From an uncultured Pseudomonadota bacterium (GTDB lineage: Bacteria > Pseudomonadota > Gammaproteobacteria > Burkholderiales > Methylophilaceae), in the NCBI GenBank assembly GCA_903833595.1, contig CAILFU010000061.1, positions 1 through 32,788 of the forward strand: a DNA stretch of 32,788 nucleotides, written 5' to 3'. The translations under genes and the position numbers were made by a program. Within the stretch, counting starts at the first letter, position 1. Each line of letters begins with the position of its first letter. This document shows, piece by piece, positions 23,569-32,535 of this stretch. The notes below the pieces were generated by a model that did not search any database, was not told the origin of the DNA, and saw only the letters and a list, made by a program, of their open reading frames with translations.

Positions 23569-24064
23569 GGATGATAATTTTACACTTGATTTGCCTGATG
23601 AAGCGGCTACCTTGCAATTTGGTGCTGTGTTGGCGAAGGCGATGCGTCCGAACCTAACCCTTTATTTGCACGGTGATTTGGGGGCGGGTAAAACTACATT
23701 GGTGCGCGGACTGTTACATGCGCTAGGACATGTAGGTAAAGTGAAAAGTCCAACTTACACGCTGGTAGAGCCCTATGAGATTAAATCAAATAATAACTTT
23801 AAATTAAATTTATATCACTTTGATTTATATCGTTTTAATGATGATGAAGAGTGGGAGTCTGCAGGCTTTAGAGATTACTTTAATGCTGAAAGTGTCTGTA
23901 TTATAGAGTGGCCAGAAAAAGCACAAAATGTATTACCGACTCCCGACATTGATATTACTTTTGACGTTAAAATGCTAGGAAAATGTTTAGGTCGTAGCAT
24001 CACAATATCAGCGCATTCAATACTAGGAAAACAATGTTTACAAGCTATTTCAATAGAAAGATGA
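23567..24064 (+). CDS. tsaE: tRNA threonylcarbamoyladenosine synthesis ATPase TsaE
   Basis: The ATPase of the TsaB-TsaD-TsaE complex that makes t6A37 in ANN-decoding tRNAs. The P-loop is GDLGAGKTT (residues 36-44 from the ATG at 23567), followed by SPTYTLVEPY, YHFDLYRFND and a late IIEWPEKAQ, all family hallmarks. The ATG at 23567 overlaps the queG start codon on the other strand; an in-frame TTG at 23546 would lie inside queG. Neither start has a ribosome binding site. Length, 165 residues, is slightly above usual. Its TGA overlaps the amiC start ATGA, a classic coupled pair, and the tsaE-ami order is common in proteobacteria. Confidence 0.95.
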   Translation: MDDNFTLDLPDEAATLQFGAVLAKAMRPNLTLYLHGDLGAGKTTLVRGLLHALGHVGKVKSPTYTLVEPYEIKSNNNFKLNLYHFDLYRFNDDEEWESAGFRDYFNAESVCIIEWPEKAQNVLPTPDIDITFDVKMLGKCLGRSITISAHSILGKQCLQAISIER

Positions 24065-25476
24065 TGGTTTTTAATCAGTTAACAGTGATTCATTTTTCAT
24101 TTCGAAAAGTGTTTTTTCTAGGGCCATTATTAATTTTTTTAGTCGGATTGATCTCAACTGTGCAAGCTGCAAGCTTGGTAACTGCTGTGCGCATTTGGCC
24201 TGCTCAAGATTACACGCGTATTACCCTTGAGTCTAACCAAGCATTTGTTTATAAAATGACGATGATTAAAAACCCTGATCGCGTGGTGATGGACATTGAA
24301 AATATTGACTTAAACCAAGTGGTTAAATCATTAACTGACAAAATTCAGCCAAATGACCCTTATATTAAGCAGATTCGCGTTGCAAAGTTCCAGCAAAACA
24401 TCGTACGTGTTGTGATTGATTTAAAAACCGAAGCTAAACCCAATGCGTTTACCTTAACGCCTACGGGGGACTATAAATATAGATTAGTACTAGATGTTCA
24501 TCCTATGGTCGATCCATTGATGGCGATGGTCGCCGAACGTGACGCGGTTAATGTTGCTAACGTTACGCCAGATGGCGTGGCTAAGAGTTCTGTACAAGCA
24601 AGTGTTATCGTTGAGCCACTGCCAGCGCAAAAAAATGAGTCAAGTGAGGCGTCTAATGTATCCCCTGAAATTAATAGTCAGGATGCTGAGCAAAATGCAC
24701 TACAGGACAATACGGGGCCAACGAACAACAACATAAATAATTCAGATGTCAAAAAAGTGGGTCGTCTAATCATTGTCGCGATAGATGCTGGACATGGCGG
24801 CGAAGACCCTGGTGCATCTGGTGCAACTGGTAGCCGTGAAAAAGACATCACCTTAATGGTGGCAAAAAAACTTAAACAGCAAATTGATAATGAGCCGAAT
24901 ATGCGTGGCGTTTTAACACGTGATGGTGATTATTTTATTCCATTACACGGACGTGTAGTCAAAGCGCGCAAGATGCAAGCGGACTTGTTTGTCTCGATAC
25001 ATGCTGATGCATTTACTAATCAATCTGCTAGGGGGTCTTCTGTATTTGCTTTATCTGAACGTGGTGCCACGAGTGCCAGCGCTCGGTATTTAGCCAAAAA
25101 AGAAAATGAATCTGATTTAATAGGGGGTGTAAGCCTAGATGATAAAGATCCAATATTAGCTAGAACTTTGCTTGATCTCTCACAAACAGCAACGATTAAC
25201 GACAGCTTGAAGCTTGGCAAGGCGGTACTTGGGCAGATAGGTGAAATTAATAAGTTACATACCAAGCGTGTAGAGCAAGCTGCATTTGCTGTATTAAAAT
25301 CGCCAGACATTCCTTCGATATTAGTTGAAACAGCTTTTATCAGTAATCCTGAAGAGGAACGTCGATTAAATGATGAAGCGTATCAAGAGCAATTGGTAAG
25401 TTCAATTTTGCAGGGAATTAAAAAATATTTTTCCACGAACCCTGCACTTGCTAAAAGTAAGATTGCATTAGAGTGA
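24061..25476 (+). CDS. amiC: N-acetylmuramoyl-L-alanine amidase AmiC/AmiB type
   Basis: A periplasmic zinc amidase that splits the septal peptidoglycan to let daughter cells part. From the ATG at 24061 (471 residues) a signal peptide ends near VQA-A37, then an AMIN domain (about 38-135) for septal targeting, a Gln/Asn/Ser linker (about 165-232), and an Amidase_3 domain with zinc ligands in AIDAGHGGEDPGA (His245), SREKDI (Glu260) and FVSIHADAF, and the catalytic Glu in ILVETAFISN. The start overlaps the tsaE stop (ATGA); the next ATG, 24064, would serve as well. A TsaE-AmiC pair next to mutL-miaA is also familiar in proteobacteria; here two RNA genes sit between. Confidence 0.94.
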   Translation: MMVFNQLTVIHFSFRKVFFLGPLLIFLVGLISTVQAASLVTAVRIWPAQDYTRITLESNQAFVYKMTMIKNPDRVVMDIENIDLNQVVKSLTDKIQPNDPYIKQIRVAKFQQNIVRVVIDLKTEAKPNAFTLTPTGDYKYRLVLDVHPMVDPLMAMVAERDAVNVANVTPDGVAKSSVQASVIVEPLPAQKNESSEASNVSPEINSQDAEQNALQDNTGPTNNNINNSDVKKVGRLIIVAIDAGHGGEDPGASGATGSREKDITLMVAKKLKQQIDNEPNMRGVLTRDGDYFIPLHGRVVKARKMQADLFVSIHADAFTNQSARGSSVFALSERGATSASARYLAKKENESDLIGGVSLDDKDPILARTLLDLSQTATINDSLKLGKAVLGQIGEINKLHTKRVEQAAFAVLKSPDIPSILVETAFISNPEEERRLNDEAYQEQLVSSILQGIKKYFSTNPALAKSKIALE

Positions 25477-25519
25477 TAAGTGTTGAGTAATCTACCATCA
25501 ATCATCAAGGATCTTTGAT

Positions 25520-26896
25520 ATGGAATTAACCTTTCTCGGTGCAACAGGGACCGTCACCGGTTCAAAATATTTGTTGACCAGTAAAACTGAATCTGGTGGG
25601 TTGAAACGTATTTTGATTGATTGTGGCTTATTTCAAGGGCTTAAGCAGTTGCGCCTTAGAAACTGGGCTACCTTACCTATCAACCCAAAAAATGTTCATG
25701 CGGTGGTACTCACACACGCACATATTGATCACAGTGGTTATTTACCACTTTTTGTTAAAAATGGCTTTTCTGGCAAAGTTTATTGTAGCGAGGCGACCCG
25801 TGACTTGTGTGAAGTGTTGTTGCTAGATTCCGCACATTTACAGGAAGAGGAGGCTAGATATGCCAACAAAAGTGGATTTTCAAAACACAATCCAGCGTTG
25901 CCACTATACACGAAAGAAGACGCACAAAATGCGCTCGCGCTACTGACAACAGTTGATTATGAGAAAGACATTGATTTAGGCGATGATCTACGTTTAAGAC
26001 TTTCTCCTAGCGGACATATTCTAGGGTCTGCATTTGCACGTATTCATAACAAAAGAACTTCCATCCTCTTTTCAGGGGATATTGGCAGACCTCATGATAT
26101 TTTAATGAAAGCGCCAAGCAAGATTAGGCAGGCAGATTATTTAGTTGTTGAATCTACCTATGGTAATCGCTTGCATGATCAAACGGATCCAAAAATTAAA
26201 CTCGCTGAGGTCATCAATCAAACCGTTCAACACAAAGGCGTGGTGGTCATTCCGGTATTCGCAGTCGGGCGTGCGCAAGAGTTGCTTTATTACATTCATT
26301 TACTTAAATCTTCTGGCGCCATCGATAACAACATCCCTGTTTATCTGAATAGCCCAATGGCAGTAGATGCAACGGCAATATTTAATCATTTCAAAAGTGA
26401 GCATCGCTTAACACCTGACCAGAGTCATGCGTTATGCCATACGGCACACATGGTCAATGGTATTGAAGAGTCTAAGCGGTTAAATGAAACCAAGGGGCCA
26501 ATGATCATTCTTTCAGCCAGTGGGATGGCTACGGGTGGGCGCGTTGTCCATCATTTAAAAGCTTTTGCCCCTAACCCTAACAACACGATTCTGTTTGTTG
26601 GCTTTCAAGCAGCAGGGACGCGCGGTGCTGCGATGCTAGATGGGGTAGAAAGCATTAAAATTCATGGCGAATATGTGCCAGTGCGGGCAAAGGTGGCATT
26701 GATTTCCAACCTTTCTGCCCATGCGGACTATTCTGAAATTATTGCCTGGTTAGGGGGTTTTGAATCGCCACCGAAAAAGACCTTTATTACCCATGGAGAG
26801 CCAGTAGCCGCTGATGCGATGCGACTGCATATTGAGGAACACCTGCATTGGCGTGTTGTGGTGCCCGATTACCTTGAAACAGTCACTTTAGATTAG
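25520..26896 (+). CDS. Beta-CASP metallo-beta-lactamase RNase (CPSF73-like)
   Basis: A 458-residue member of the beta-CASP group of RNA-cleaving enzymes. The metallo-beta-lactamase core has THAHIDH at 65-71, SGHILGSAF, and SGDIGRP. The beta-CASP insert then carries VESTYGNRLH, SPMAVDATAIF and ILSASGMATGGRVVHHL; SNLSAHADY and THGE follow at the C-terminus. This is the YsH1/CPSF73-like type, without the RNase J ending. AAGGA precedes the ATG by about 9 bases. The target RNA is unknown. It is tail to tail with the SUV3-like helicase (4-base gap). Confidence 0.88.
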   Translation: MELTFLGATGTVTGSKYLLTSKTESGGLKRILIDCGLFQGLKQLRLRNWATLPINPKNVHAVVLTHAHIDHSGYLPLFVKNGFSGKVYCSEATRDLCEVLLLDSAHLQEEEARYANKSGFSKHNPALPLYTKEDAQNALALLTTVDYEKDIDLGDDLRLRLSPSGHILGSAFARIHNKRTSILFSGDIGRPHDILMKAPSKIRQADYLVVESTYGNRLHDQTDPKIKLAEVINQTVQHKGVVVIPVFAVGRAQELLYYIHLLKSSGAIDNNIPVYLNSPMAVDATAIFNHFKSEHRLTPDQSHALCHTAHMVNGIEESKRLNETKGPMIILSASGMATGGRVVHHLKAFAPNPNNTILFVGFQAAGTRGAAMLDGVESIKIHGEYVPVRAKVALISNLSAHADYSEIIAWLGGFESPPKKTFITHGEPVAADAMRLHIEEHLHWRVVVPDYLETVTLD

Positions 26897-26900
26897 GCGC

Positions 26901-28436
26901 TCAACGTCTATTCGATATCAAATAGTCAATTTCTCTTGCGGTGTCACCATAGCCGGCTTGGCAAAGTAGCGCATTTTCTATATAGCGGCTAACGCATTGT
27001 CTTAATATTTTTACCGCATCACCATTCACAAAAGTTTGTGGAAATTTGAAACTCAACCACGCATACAAACTTAGGTTGTGGGTGAGTAATTCTGCAGCTT
27101 CTAAATGCTTAGGGCTAGTTGACGTTAGCCAAGTGGGTGCGGTGGGTAGGGTACGCTTTTGTGACAGTGCGACACTTTGCAAACAAAGTAGGTAATAGTC
27201 TTTTTCAAACGCAACATTTAAAGAAATAGGCGCACATACAAAAATATATTTATCTTTGAGCGCCATATTGGGGGCATGTTCATCGACTAATATAGCCTGT
27301 GCTATTTGGCTATATAGCGGAGCGTTCGTAAATAATGCGGTATGAATCTTACTTCTATGCTGATGGTACGTAAGCACTTCGGCAATTTTTCGTGTGTATA
27401 GTTTTTGTGAAATTTCATCGATTTGCTTAAAATTAATTGTGATGGGTAGTTTTGTTAAATCAGCGTTGTCATCAGTGCTTAGCATGTGCGCTACGTGTAT
27501 AAATTCATCATTCTCAAATACGCTGATATAACCGGTATCATAAATACCAAAGCGGCCAGCACGGCCTCCAATTTGGCGCACTTCAGTGGCATTCAGGTGC
27601 CGAGAAGCGACACCATCAAATTTATGAATATTGCTGAAAATGATGCGCCGTATCGGTAGATTTAAACCCATGCCTATGGCATCGGTCGCTACTAAAATAT
27701 CTGCGGCGCCAGAACAAAATCGTTCGGACTCGGTACGTCTCACTTCCGGGGACAGCGCACCATAGATTGTTGCGACAGCAAACCCCCATTGGCGGAAGCG
27801 TGCGCTAAAAGTAAGTACATCTTTGCGGCTAAACGCGATGATGGCATCGCCTTTTTTAAGTTGAGGTTTGAGTTTTTGGCGACTATAACGGTTACCACAA
27901 ATACTGACTTCTTCTAGTATCAAGGGTGTTTTTCTTGCTAATTGAGTAATTTCATACGTTTCGTGCATGTGTTCAATCACGGCAATACATGGCGCCGTGA
28001 CTGCGTTAGAACCACAAACAAATACCCGTTGTGCTGGAACCCCTACCAGTGCAGCCGTCCATGCGCTGCCACGATCAGGGTCTTGTAACATCTGAATTTC
28101 ATCAATAACGGCCACGTCTACTAAGTTGGATGGATTCATCATTTCAATGGTGGAGGCGGTATGTTGTGCGCCAGCCATCAAAATACGCTCTTCCCCAGTG
28201 ATTAAGTTGCAGGGGATGCCTGCGGCTACTAGTCTGTCTCGTATCTCCATTGCCAGTAGTCGTAATGGCGCTAGATAAACGCCTGATTTAGCCTCTTGCA
28301 AGGCGATTAAAGCATGATGCGTTTTACCTGAATTGGTAGGGCCTAAGTAAAAGTGATGATGTCGCTTTAGGCTGCGTGCTTGGGTGAAGCTATTGATGTA
28401 GCTATTTTGCGTTAAGGCTTGATTTAATGAAGGCAT
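26901..28436 (-). CDS. SUV3-like DExH RNA helicase
   Basis: A 511-residue superfamily 2 helicase of the SUV3 type. Motif I is LGPTNSGKTHHAL (GPTNSGKT at 32-39), motif II is DEIQ (112-115), motif IV-like IYGALSPEVRRTES at 224-237, ATDAIGMGLNLPIRR follows near 250-264, and motif VI is QIGGRAGRFG (288-297). The C-terminal SUV3-type helical domain comes after. In mitochondria SUV3 unwinds RNA for the degradosome; bacterial copies occur in several proteobacteria and their role is little known. It is tail to tail with a beta-CASP RNase and diverges from mutL across 44 bases. Confidence 0.85.
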   Translation of the reverse strand: MPSLNQALTQNSYINSFTQARSLKRHHHFYLGPTNSGKTHHALIALQEAKSGVYLAPLRLLAMEIRDRLVAAGIPCNLITGEERILMAGAQHTASTIEMMNPSNLVDVAVIDEIQMLQDPDRGSAWTAALVGVPAQRVFVCGSNAVTAPCIAVIEHMHETYEITQLARKTPLILEEVSICGNRYSRQKLKPQLKKGDAIIAFSRKDVLTFSARFRQWGFAVATIYGALSPEVRRTESERFCSGAADILVATDAIGMGLNLPIRRIIFSNIHKFDGVASRHLNATEVRQIGGRAGRFGIYDTGYISVFENDEFIHVAHMLSTDDNADLTKLPITINFKQIDEISQKLYTRKIAEVLTYHQHRSKIHTALFTNAPLYSQIAQAILVDEHAPNMALKDKYIFVCAPISLNVAFEKDYYLLCLQSVALSQKRTLPTAPTWLTSTSPKHLEAAELLTHNLSLYAWLSFKFPQTFVNGDAVKILRQCVSRYIENALLCQAGYGDTAREIDYLISNRR

Positions 28437-28480
28437 ATGTTCAAGAATTTATATTAAAACGGGTAAAATACCAACCACAA

Positions 28481-30310
28481 ATGCGCATCCAACTGTTACC
28501 AGATCAATTGATTAGCCAAATCGCGGCGGGCGAGGTGGTTGAGCGCCCGGCTTCTGCGCTTAAAGAATTGCTTGAAAATAGCTTAGATGCTGGTAGTACT
28601 GACATTCAAGTATCGTTAGTGCAAGGTGGTGTTAAGCAGTTAAGAGTAGCGGACAACGGCACTGGCATTGCGCAAGATGATTTAAGTATGGCGCTTACAC
28701 GGCATGCCACCAGTAAAATAGCGACTTTAGATGACTTGGAGTCTGTCGCAAGCTTGGGCTTTCGGGGTGAGGCTTTGGCCAGCATTGCATCGGTGTCTCG
28801 CACACAAATTAGCAGTCGCTATGCTGAAGCTAAGCATGCGTGGCGTATTAGTTCGGATGGTAGCGAGATTTCAACGATTGAGCCAACAGCGTTAGATTTG
28901 GGCACCCTCATCGAGGTGAATGATTTATATTTCAACACGCCGGCACGCCGTAAATTCTTAAAAACAGAAGGTACGGAATTCGGGCATTGTGAAGTCGCTT
29001 TTAATCGCGTGGCGCTTTCTCGTCCAGACGTTGCTTTCATGTTGCAGCATAATGGCAGGGCGCTAAGCCGTTATGCCGTCAGTGAGCCAGTGAAAAGATT
29101 TAGCGATGTATTAGGCGCCGAGTTTGCCGCTGAAACCATTCATGTAGACGAGTCTGCAGCTGGTTTACGCTTATGGGGTGTGGCGGCTAAGCCTACTTTC
29201 AATCGTTATAAAAGTGATACGCAATATGTTTATGTGAATGGTCGATTTGTGCGTGATAAGTTAGTGAGTCACGCCATTCGCCAAGCCTATCAAGATGTGC
29301 TGCATCATGATAGGCATCCAGCCTTTGTGTTGTTTATAGAGCTAGACCCCAATTTGGTAGATGTGAATGTCCATCCAAGTAAAACTGAGGTCAGATTTAG
29401 AGATGGGCAAGCCATCCATCGATTTATTTTTCATTCGCTACATAAAGCCTTGGCAACCCCTACAGGGGTTTCAAATGCCGTGACGGCGAATCAAGCGGGA
29501 CATAATCCGTTTGCTTCAGCGCAACTGAACTATCCTACTTATCAAGCACAAATCAATTTAAATGCCACTGAGCCTAATGGTTTTTATCAGACACTGTTTG
29601 GTGATATCAAATCAAACCATAGATTCAATGATACGGCCCAGCAGGCTAATATGGGCGAGCTTTATGCGGACACTACTTTAGCTCAGCGATTAAATGAATC
29701 GCATACTGAAACTAACTGTCCGCTAGGGTTTGCAGTCGCACAGATTCATGGTGTGTATGTGTTGGCACAAAATACCCAAGGACTAGTGGTGGTGGATATG
29801 CATGCCGCGCATGAGCGTATTATGTACGAGCAACTGAAGAATGCACTCGATTGCAAAAGCGTCTCCATGCAACCTTTATTAATCCCTGTCAGTTTCAATG
29901 CAGATCGATTAGAAATTGCAACGGTTCAAGAGGCTTTAGCGAGCCATGAAGCTAGTCTTCAGCAGTTAGGGTTTGATATTGCCATACTGTCGCCCACCAC
30001 CTTGGCAGTTCGGGCCGTACCTAGCATGCTACAAGACGCAGATGCCGTGACATTAGCGCGAGATGTCTTACGTGACTTACATGAGTACGGGGCTTCGCGT
30101 GCACTTACTGAGCGTAGAAACGAATTGCTCGGCACCATGGCCTGCCATGCAGCCGTGCGAGCAAACCGTAGCTTAACGATTACTGAAATGAATGCTTTGC
30201 TGCGTGATATGGAAGCTACCGAGCGCAGCGGTATGTGTAATCACGGTCGTCCCACTTGGTTTCAAGTGAGTATGGCGGATTTAGATAAAATGTTTATGCG
30301 AGGCCAATAA
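28481..30310 (+). CDS. mutL: DNA mismatch repair protein MutL
   Basis: Links mismatch recognition by MutS to strand removal. The GHKL ATPase domain has Glu29 and Asn33 (ALKELLENSLDAGS), DNGTGI, ATSKI and GFRGEALASIASV. The C-terminal dimerisation domain holds DMHAAHERIMYE (Asp439 to Glu450), matching the DQHAxxExxxxE metal-binding motif of the endonuclease-active MutL group, and a C-x-HGRP ending (GMCNHGRPT). The start at 28481 (MRIQLLPDQL) gives 609 residues and the usual family N-terminus. It is 9 bases ahead of miaA, the common mutL-miaA pairing. Confidence 0.96.
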   Translation: MRIQLLPDQLISQIAAGEVVERPASALKELLENSLDAGSTDIQVSLVQGGVKQLRVADNGTGIAQDDLSMALTRHATSKIATLDDLESVASLGFRGEALASIASVSRTQISSRYAEAKHAWRISSDGSEISTIEPTALDLGTLIEVNDLYFNTPARRKFLKTEGTEFGHCEVAFNRVALSRPDVAFMLQHNGRALSRYAVSEPVKRFSDVLGAEFAAETIHVDESAAGLRLWGVAAKPTFNRYKSDTQYVYVNGRFVRDKLVSHAIRQAYQDVLHHDRHPAFVLFIELDPNLVDVNVHPSKTEVRFRDGQAIHRFIFHSLHKALATPTGVSNAVTANQAGHNPFASAQLNYPTYQAQINLNATEPNGFYQTLFGDIKSNHRFNDTAQQANMGELYADTTLAQRLNESHTETNCPLGFAVAQIHGVYVLAQNTQGLVVVDMHAAHERIMYEQLKNALDCKSVSMQPLLIPVSFNADRLEIATVQEALASHEASLQQLGFDIAILSPTTLAVRAVPSMLQDADAVTLARDVLRDLHEYGASRALTERRNELLGTMACHAAVRANRSLTITEMNALLRDMEATERSGMCNHGRPTWFQVSMADLDKMFMRGQ

Positions 30311-30319
30311 AAGGACGCT

Positions 30320-31258
30320 ATGTCTCATCCCGCCATTTTCCTGATGGGCCCTACAGCCAGTGGTAAAACGGGGGCAGCAGTTGCACTCGCTTCAAAATTA
30401 CCCGTAGAAATCATTAGTGTAGATTCAGCATTAGTGTTTAAAGGCATGGATATCGGCACAGCGAAACCAGATGCTGAAACTTTGGCAATTGCACCACATC
30501 ACCTTATCGACATCATAGAACCTACTGCAGCCTATTCTGCGGCTAATTTCAGAAGTGATGCATTGCGATTAATGGCTGATATCACTGCGCGTGGGAAAAT
30601 TCCGTTATTGGTAGGCGGTACCATGTTGTACTTTAAAGCGTTACAAGACGGTTTAAGTGGCTTGCCAGAAGCGAACCAAGAGGTGCGTGCTAGGCTTGAT
30701 GCGCGTGCTGCTTTGATTGGCTGGCCAGCCATGCATGAGAAGCTGGCCTTAGTTGACCCAGCGACCGCAGCACGTTTAGCGCCTAACGACATGCAACGTA
30801 TACAGCGTGCTTTAGAGGTATTTGAAATGACGGGTGAGCCGATGTCTGCGCTTTACGCTAAACAAACGAGTGAGGTTTTACCTTATGATTTGCTTAAAAT
30901 CGCCTTATTGCCTAGTGATCGCAAAGTGCTGCATGAGCGTATTGCCACTCGATTTGAACAAATGCTCAAAGACGGCTTTGTGAAAGAGGTGAGGGCGTTG
31001 ATTGAAAAATACCCTTCACTCACACCTGAATCTACTTCTATGCGCTGTGTCGGTTATCGACAGGCTTTGGAACACTTAGCGGGCGAATATGATATCGCCG
31101 AATTGCGCGATAGAGGTATTTTTGCAACGCGTCAACTGGCTAAGCGTCAGTTGACATGGTTGCGCGGCATGAAAGATATAGTGGCGTTAGATTGTTTAAA
31201 TCCAACACTTAATGAAGCTATATTTAATCAAGTCGATCAATTTATAAAGATTAATTGA
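30320..31258 (+). CDS. miaA: tRNA dimethylallyltransferase
   Basis: Adds dimethylallyl to A37 of UNN-decoding tRNAs. The P-loop is GPTASGKTG at residues 10-18, followed by [49 protein letters not shown], and CVGYRQ and [14 protein letters not shown] near the end, all conserved in MiaA. AAGGA sits 6-10 bases before the ATG. Length 312 is normal. In many relatives hfq follows miaA; here the next gene is dapC on the other strand, 5 bases away, so hfq is not in this place. Confidence 0.96.
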   Translation: MSHPAIFLMGPTASGKTGAAVALASKLPVEIISVDSALVFKGMDIGTAKPDAETLAIAPHHLIDIIEPTAAYSAANFRSDALRLMADITARGKIPLLVGGTMLYFKALQDGLSGLPEANQEVRARLDARAALIGWPAMHEKLALVDPATAARLAPNDMQRIQRALEVFEMTGEPMSALYAKQTSEVLPYDLLKIALLPSDRKVLHERIATRFEQMLKDGFVKEVRALIEKYPSLTPESTSMRCVGYRQALEHLAGEYDIAELRDRGIFATRQLAKRQLTWLRGMKDIVALDCLNPTLNEAIFNQVDQFIKIN

Positions 31259-31263
31259 TCGAA

Positions 31264-32466
31264 CTAGACAATCATTTTTTTAATGCGATTGGCCGCCTCG
31301 ACGCACTCATCTAGGCTAGCCACCAAGGCTAAGCGTACAAAGTTTTCACCAGGATTGATACCGTGCGCTTCACGCGCTAAATAACTGCCTGGCAATACGG
31401 TGACATTGAACTCACGGTAGAGTGTTAAGGCAAATTCGGTATCTGACAAGTGACGCCCATGGGATTGTTTTATTTTTGCCCATAAGTAAAAAGCAGCATC
31501 CGGCTTTTTAACTTCCAGTACTTCACTTAAAAGTGGGGTGATAATCTGAAATTTTTCTGCATAAAGTTTGCGGTTCTCAATGACATGCGCCTCGTCATTC
31601 CAGGCAGCCATGCTTGCTGCTTGTACGGCCGGGTTCATGGCACAACCATGATAAGTGCGGTATAGGGCAAATTTCTCGATAATTTTCTCATCGCCTGCTA
31701 CAAAGCCAGAGCGCATGCCAGGCACGTTAGAACGTTTTGACAGTGAGCTAAAGACAACGAGGTTTTTGTAACTTCTATTGAGCTGATGTGCTGCTTGTAG
31801 TGCACCTAAGGGTGGCTGGCTTTCGTCAAAGTAAATTTCTGAATAGCATTCATCAGCAGCAATGACAAAGTCATATTGATCTGACAAGTCAAAAATCACT
31901 TTCCATTGTGCTAGGCTCATGACTTTGCCAGATGGATTGCCAGGGCTACACACATAGACCAATTGCGTGCGATTTAATACGTCCACTGGCACACTGGCAA
32001 AATCCATGGCGTAATCATTTTCAGGGAGTGTATTTAAAAAGTAAGGTTCAGCCCCTGCTAAAAATGCCGCACCCTCGTATATTTGATAAAAAGGATTCGG
32101 TGAAATAACCACTGGGTTCGGTTTTGAGCGATCAACAATCAATTGTGCGAATGCAAATAGCGCCTCGCGACTACCGGTGACGGGTAATATTGCAGTTTCA
32201 GGATTGAGTGGTGCTAGACCATAGCGGCGCGAAATCCAGTTGGAAATTGCCTCGCGAAGCGTTAATGCGCCTATAGTGGTTGGGTAACTGGCTAAACCTG
32301 CTAAATTATCGACTAAAGCATCTTTAATAAGCTGTGGTGTGGCATGCTTCGGCTCACCTATGGATAAATTAACGGGCGCATAAGCAGGGTTAGGGGTTGT
32401 CCCCTTAAATAAGTCTCGTAAGCGCTGAAAAGGGTAAGGTTGTAGTAAATTAAGATTTGGATTCAT
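31264..32466 (-). CDS. dapC: Succinyldiaminopimelate transaminase, DapC type
   Basis: A class I/II PLP aminotransferase of 400 residues that converts N-succinyl-2-amino-6-ketopimelate to N-succinyl-LL-diaminopimelate for lysine and peptidoglycan. The N-terminus NLLQPYPFQRLRDLFKG and the signature VNLSIGEPKHATP are typical of DapC of beta-proteobacteria. PLP contacts are seen in CSPGNPSGK, the Asp of ADECYSEIYF, and the Schiff-base Lys of SSLSKRSNVPGMRSGF. ArgD in the same window could also supply this step in some species. It is convergent with miaA and diverges from an EamA gene. Confidence 0.93.
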   Translation of the reverse strand: MNPNLNLLQPYPFQRLRDLFKGTTPNPAYAPVNLSIGEPKHATPQLIKDALVDNLAGLASYPTTIGALTLREAISNWISRRYGLAPLNPETAILPVTGSREALFAFAQLIVDRSKPNPVVISPNPFYQIYEGAAFLAGAEPYFLNTLPENDYAMDFASVPVDVLNRTQLVYVCSPGNPSGKVMSLAQWKVIFDLSDQYDFVIAADECYSEIYFDESQPPLGALQAAHQLNRSYKNLVVFSSLSKRSNVPGMRSGFVAGDEKIIEKFALYRTYHGCAMNPAVQAASMAAWNDEAHVIENRKLYAEKFQIITPLLSEVLEVKKPDAAFYLWAKIKQSHGRHLSDTEFALTLYREFNVTVLPGSYLAREAHGINPGENFVRLALVASLDECVEAANRIKKMIV

Positions 32467-32535
32467 AGCCGATATTGTAATATAGGGTAAAGGTTTTGGC
32501 TAAATTGAATCAATGAATACCGCTAAGTGGATTAC

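Noticed and set aside
25520-28436. A nuclease-helicase antiviral defence pair
   Set aside because: The two genes point toward each other rather than forming an operon, both look like RNA-metabolism families, and no other defence gene is nearby.
31259-31263. hfq following miaA
   Set aside because: The five bases after miaA lead straight into dapC on the opposite strand; no Hfq-like frame is present.
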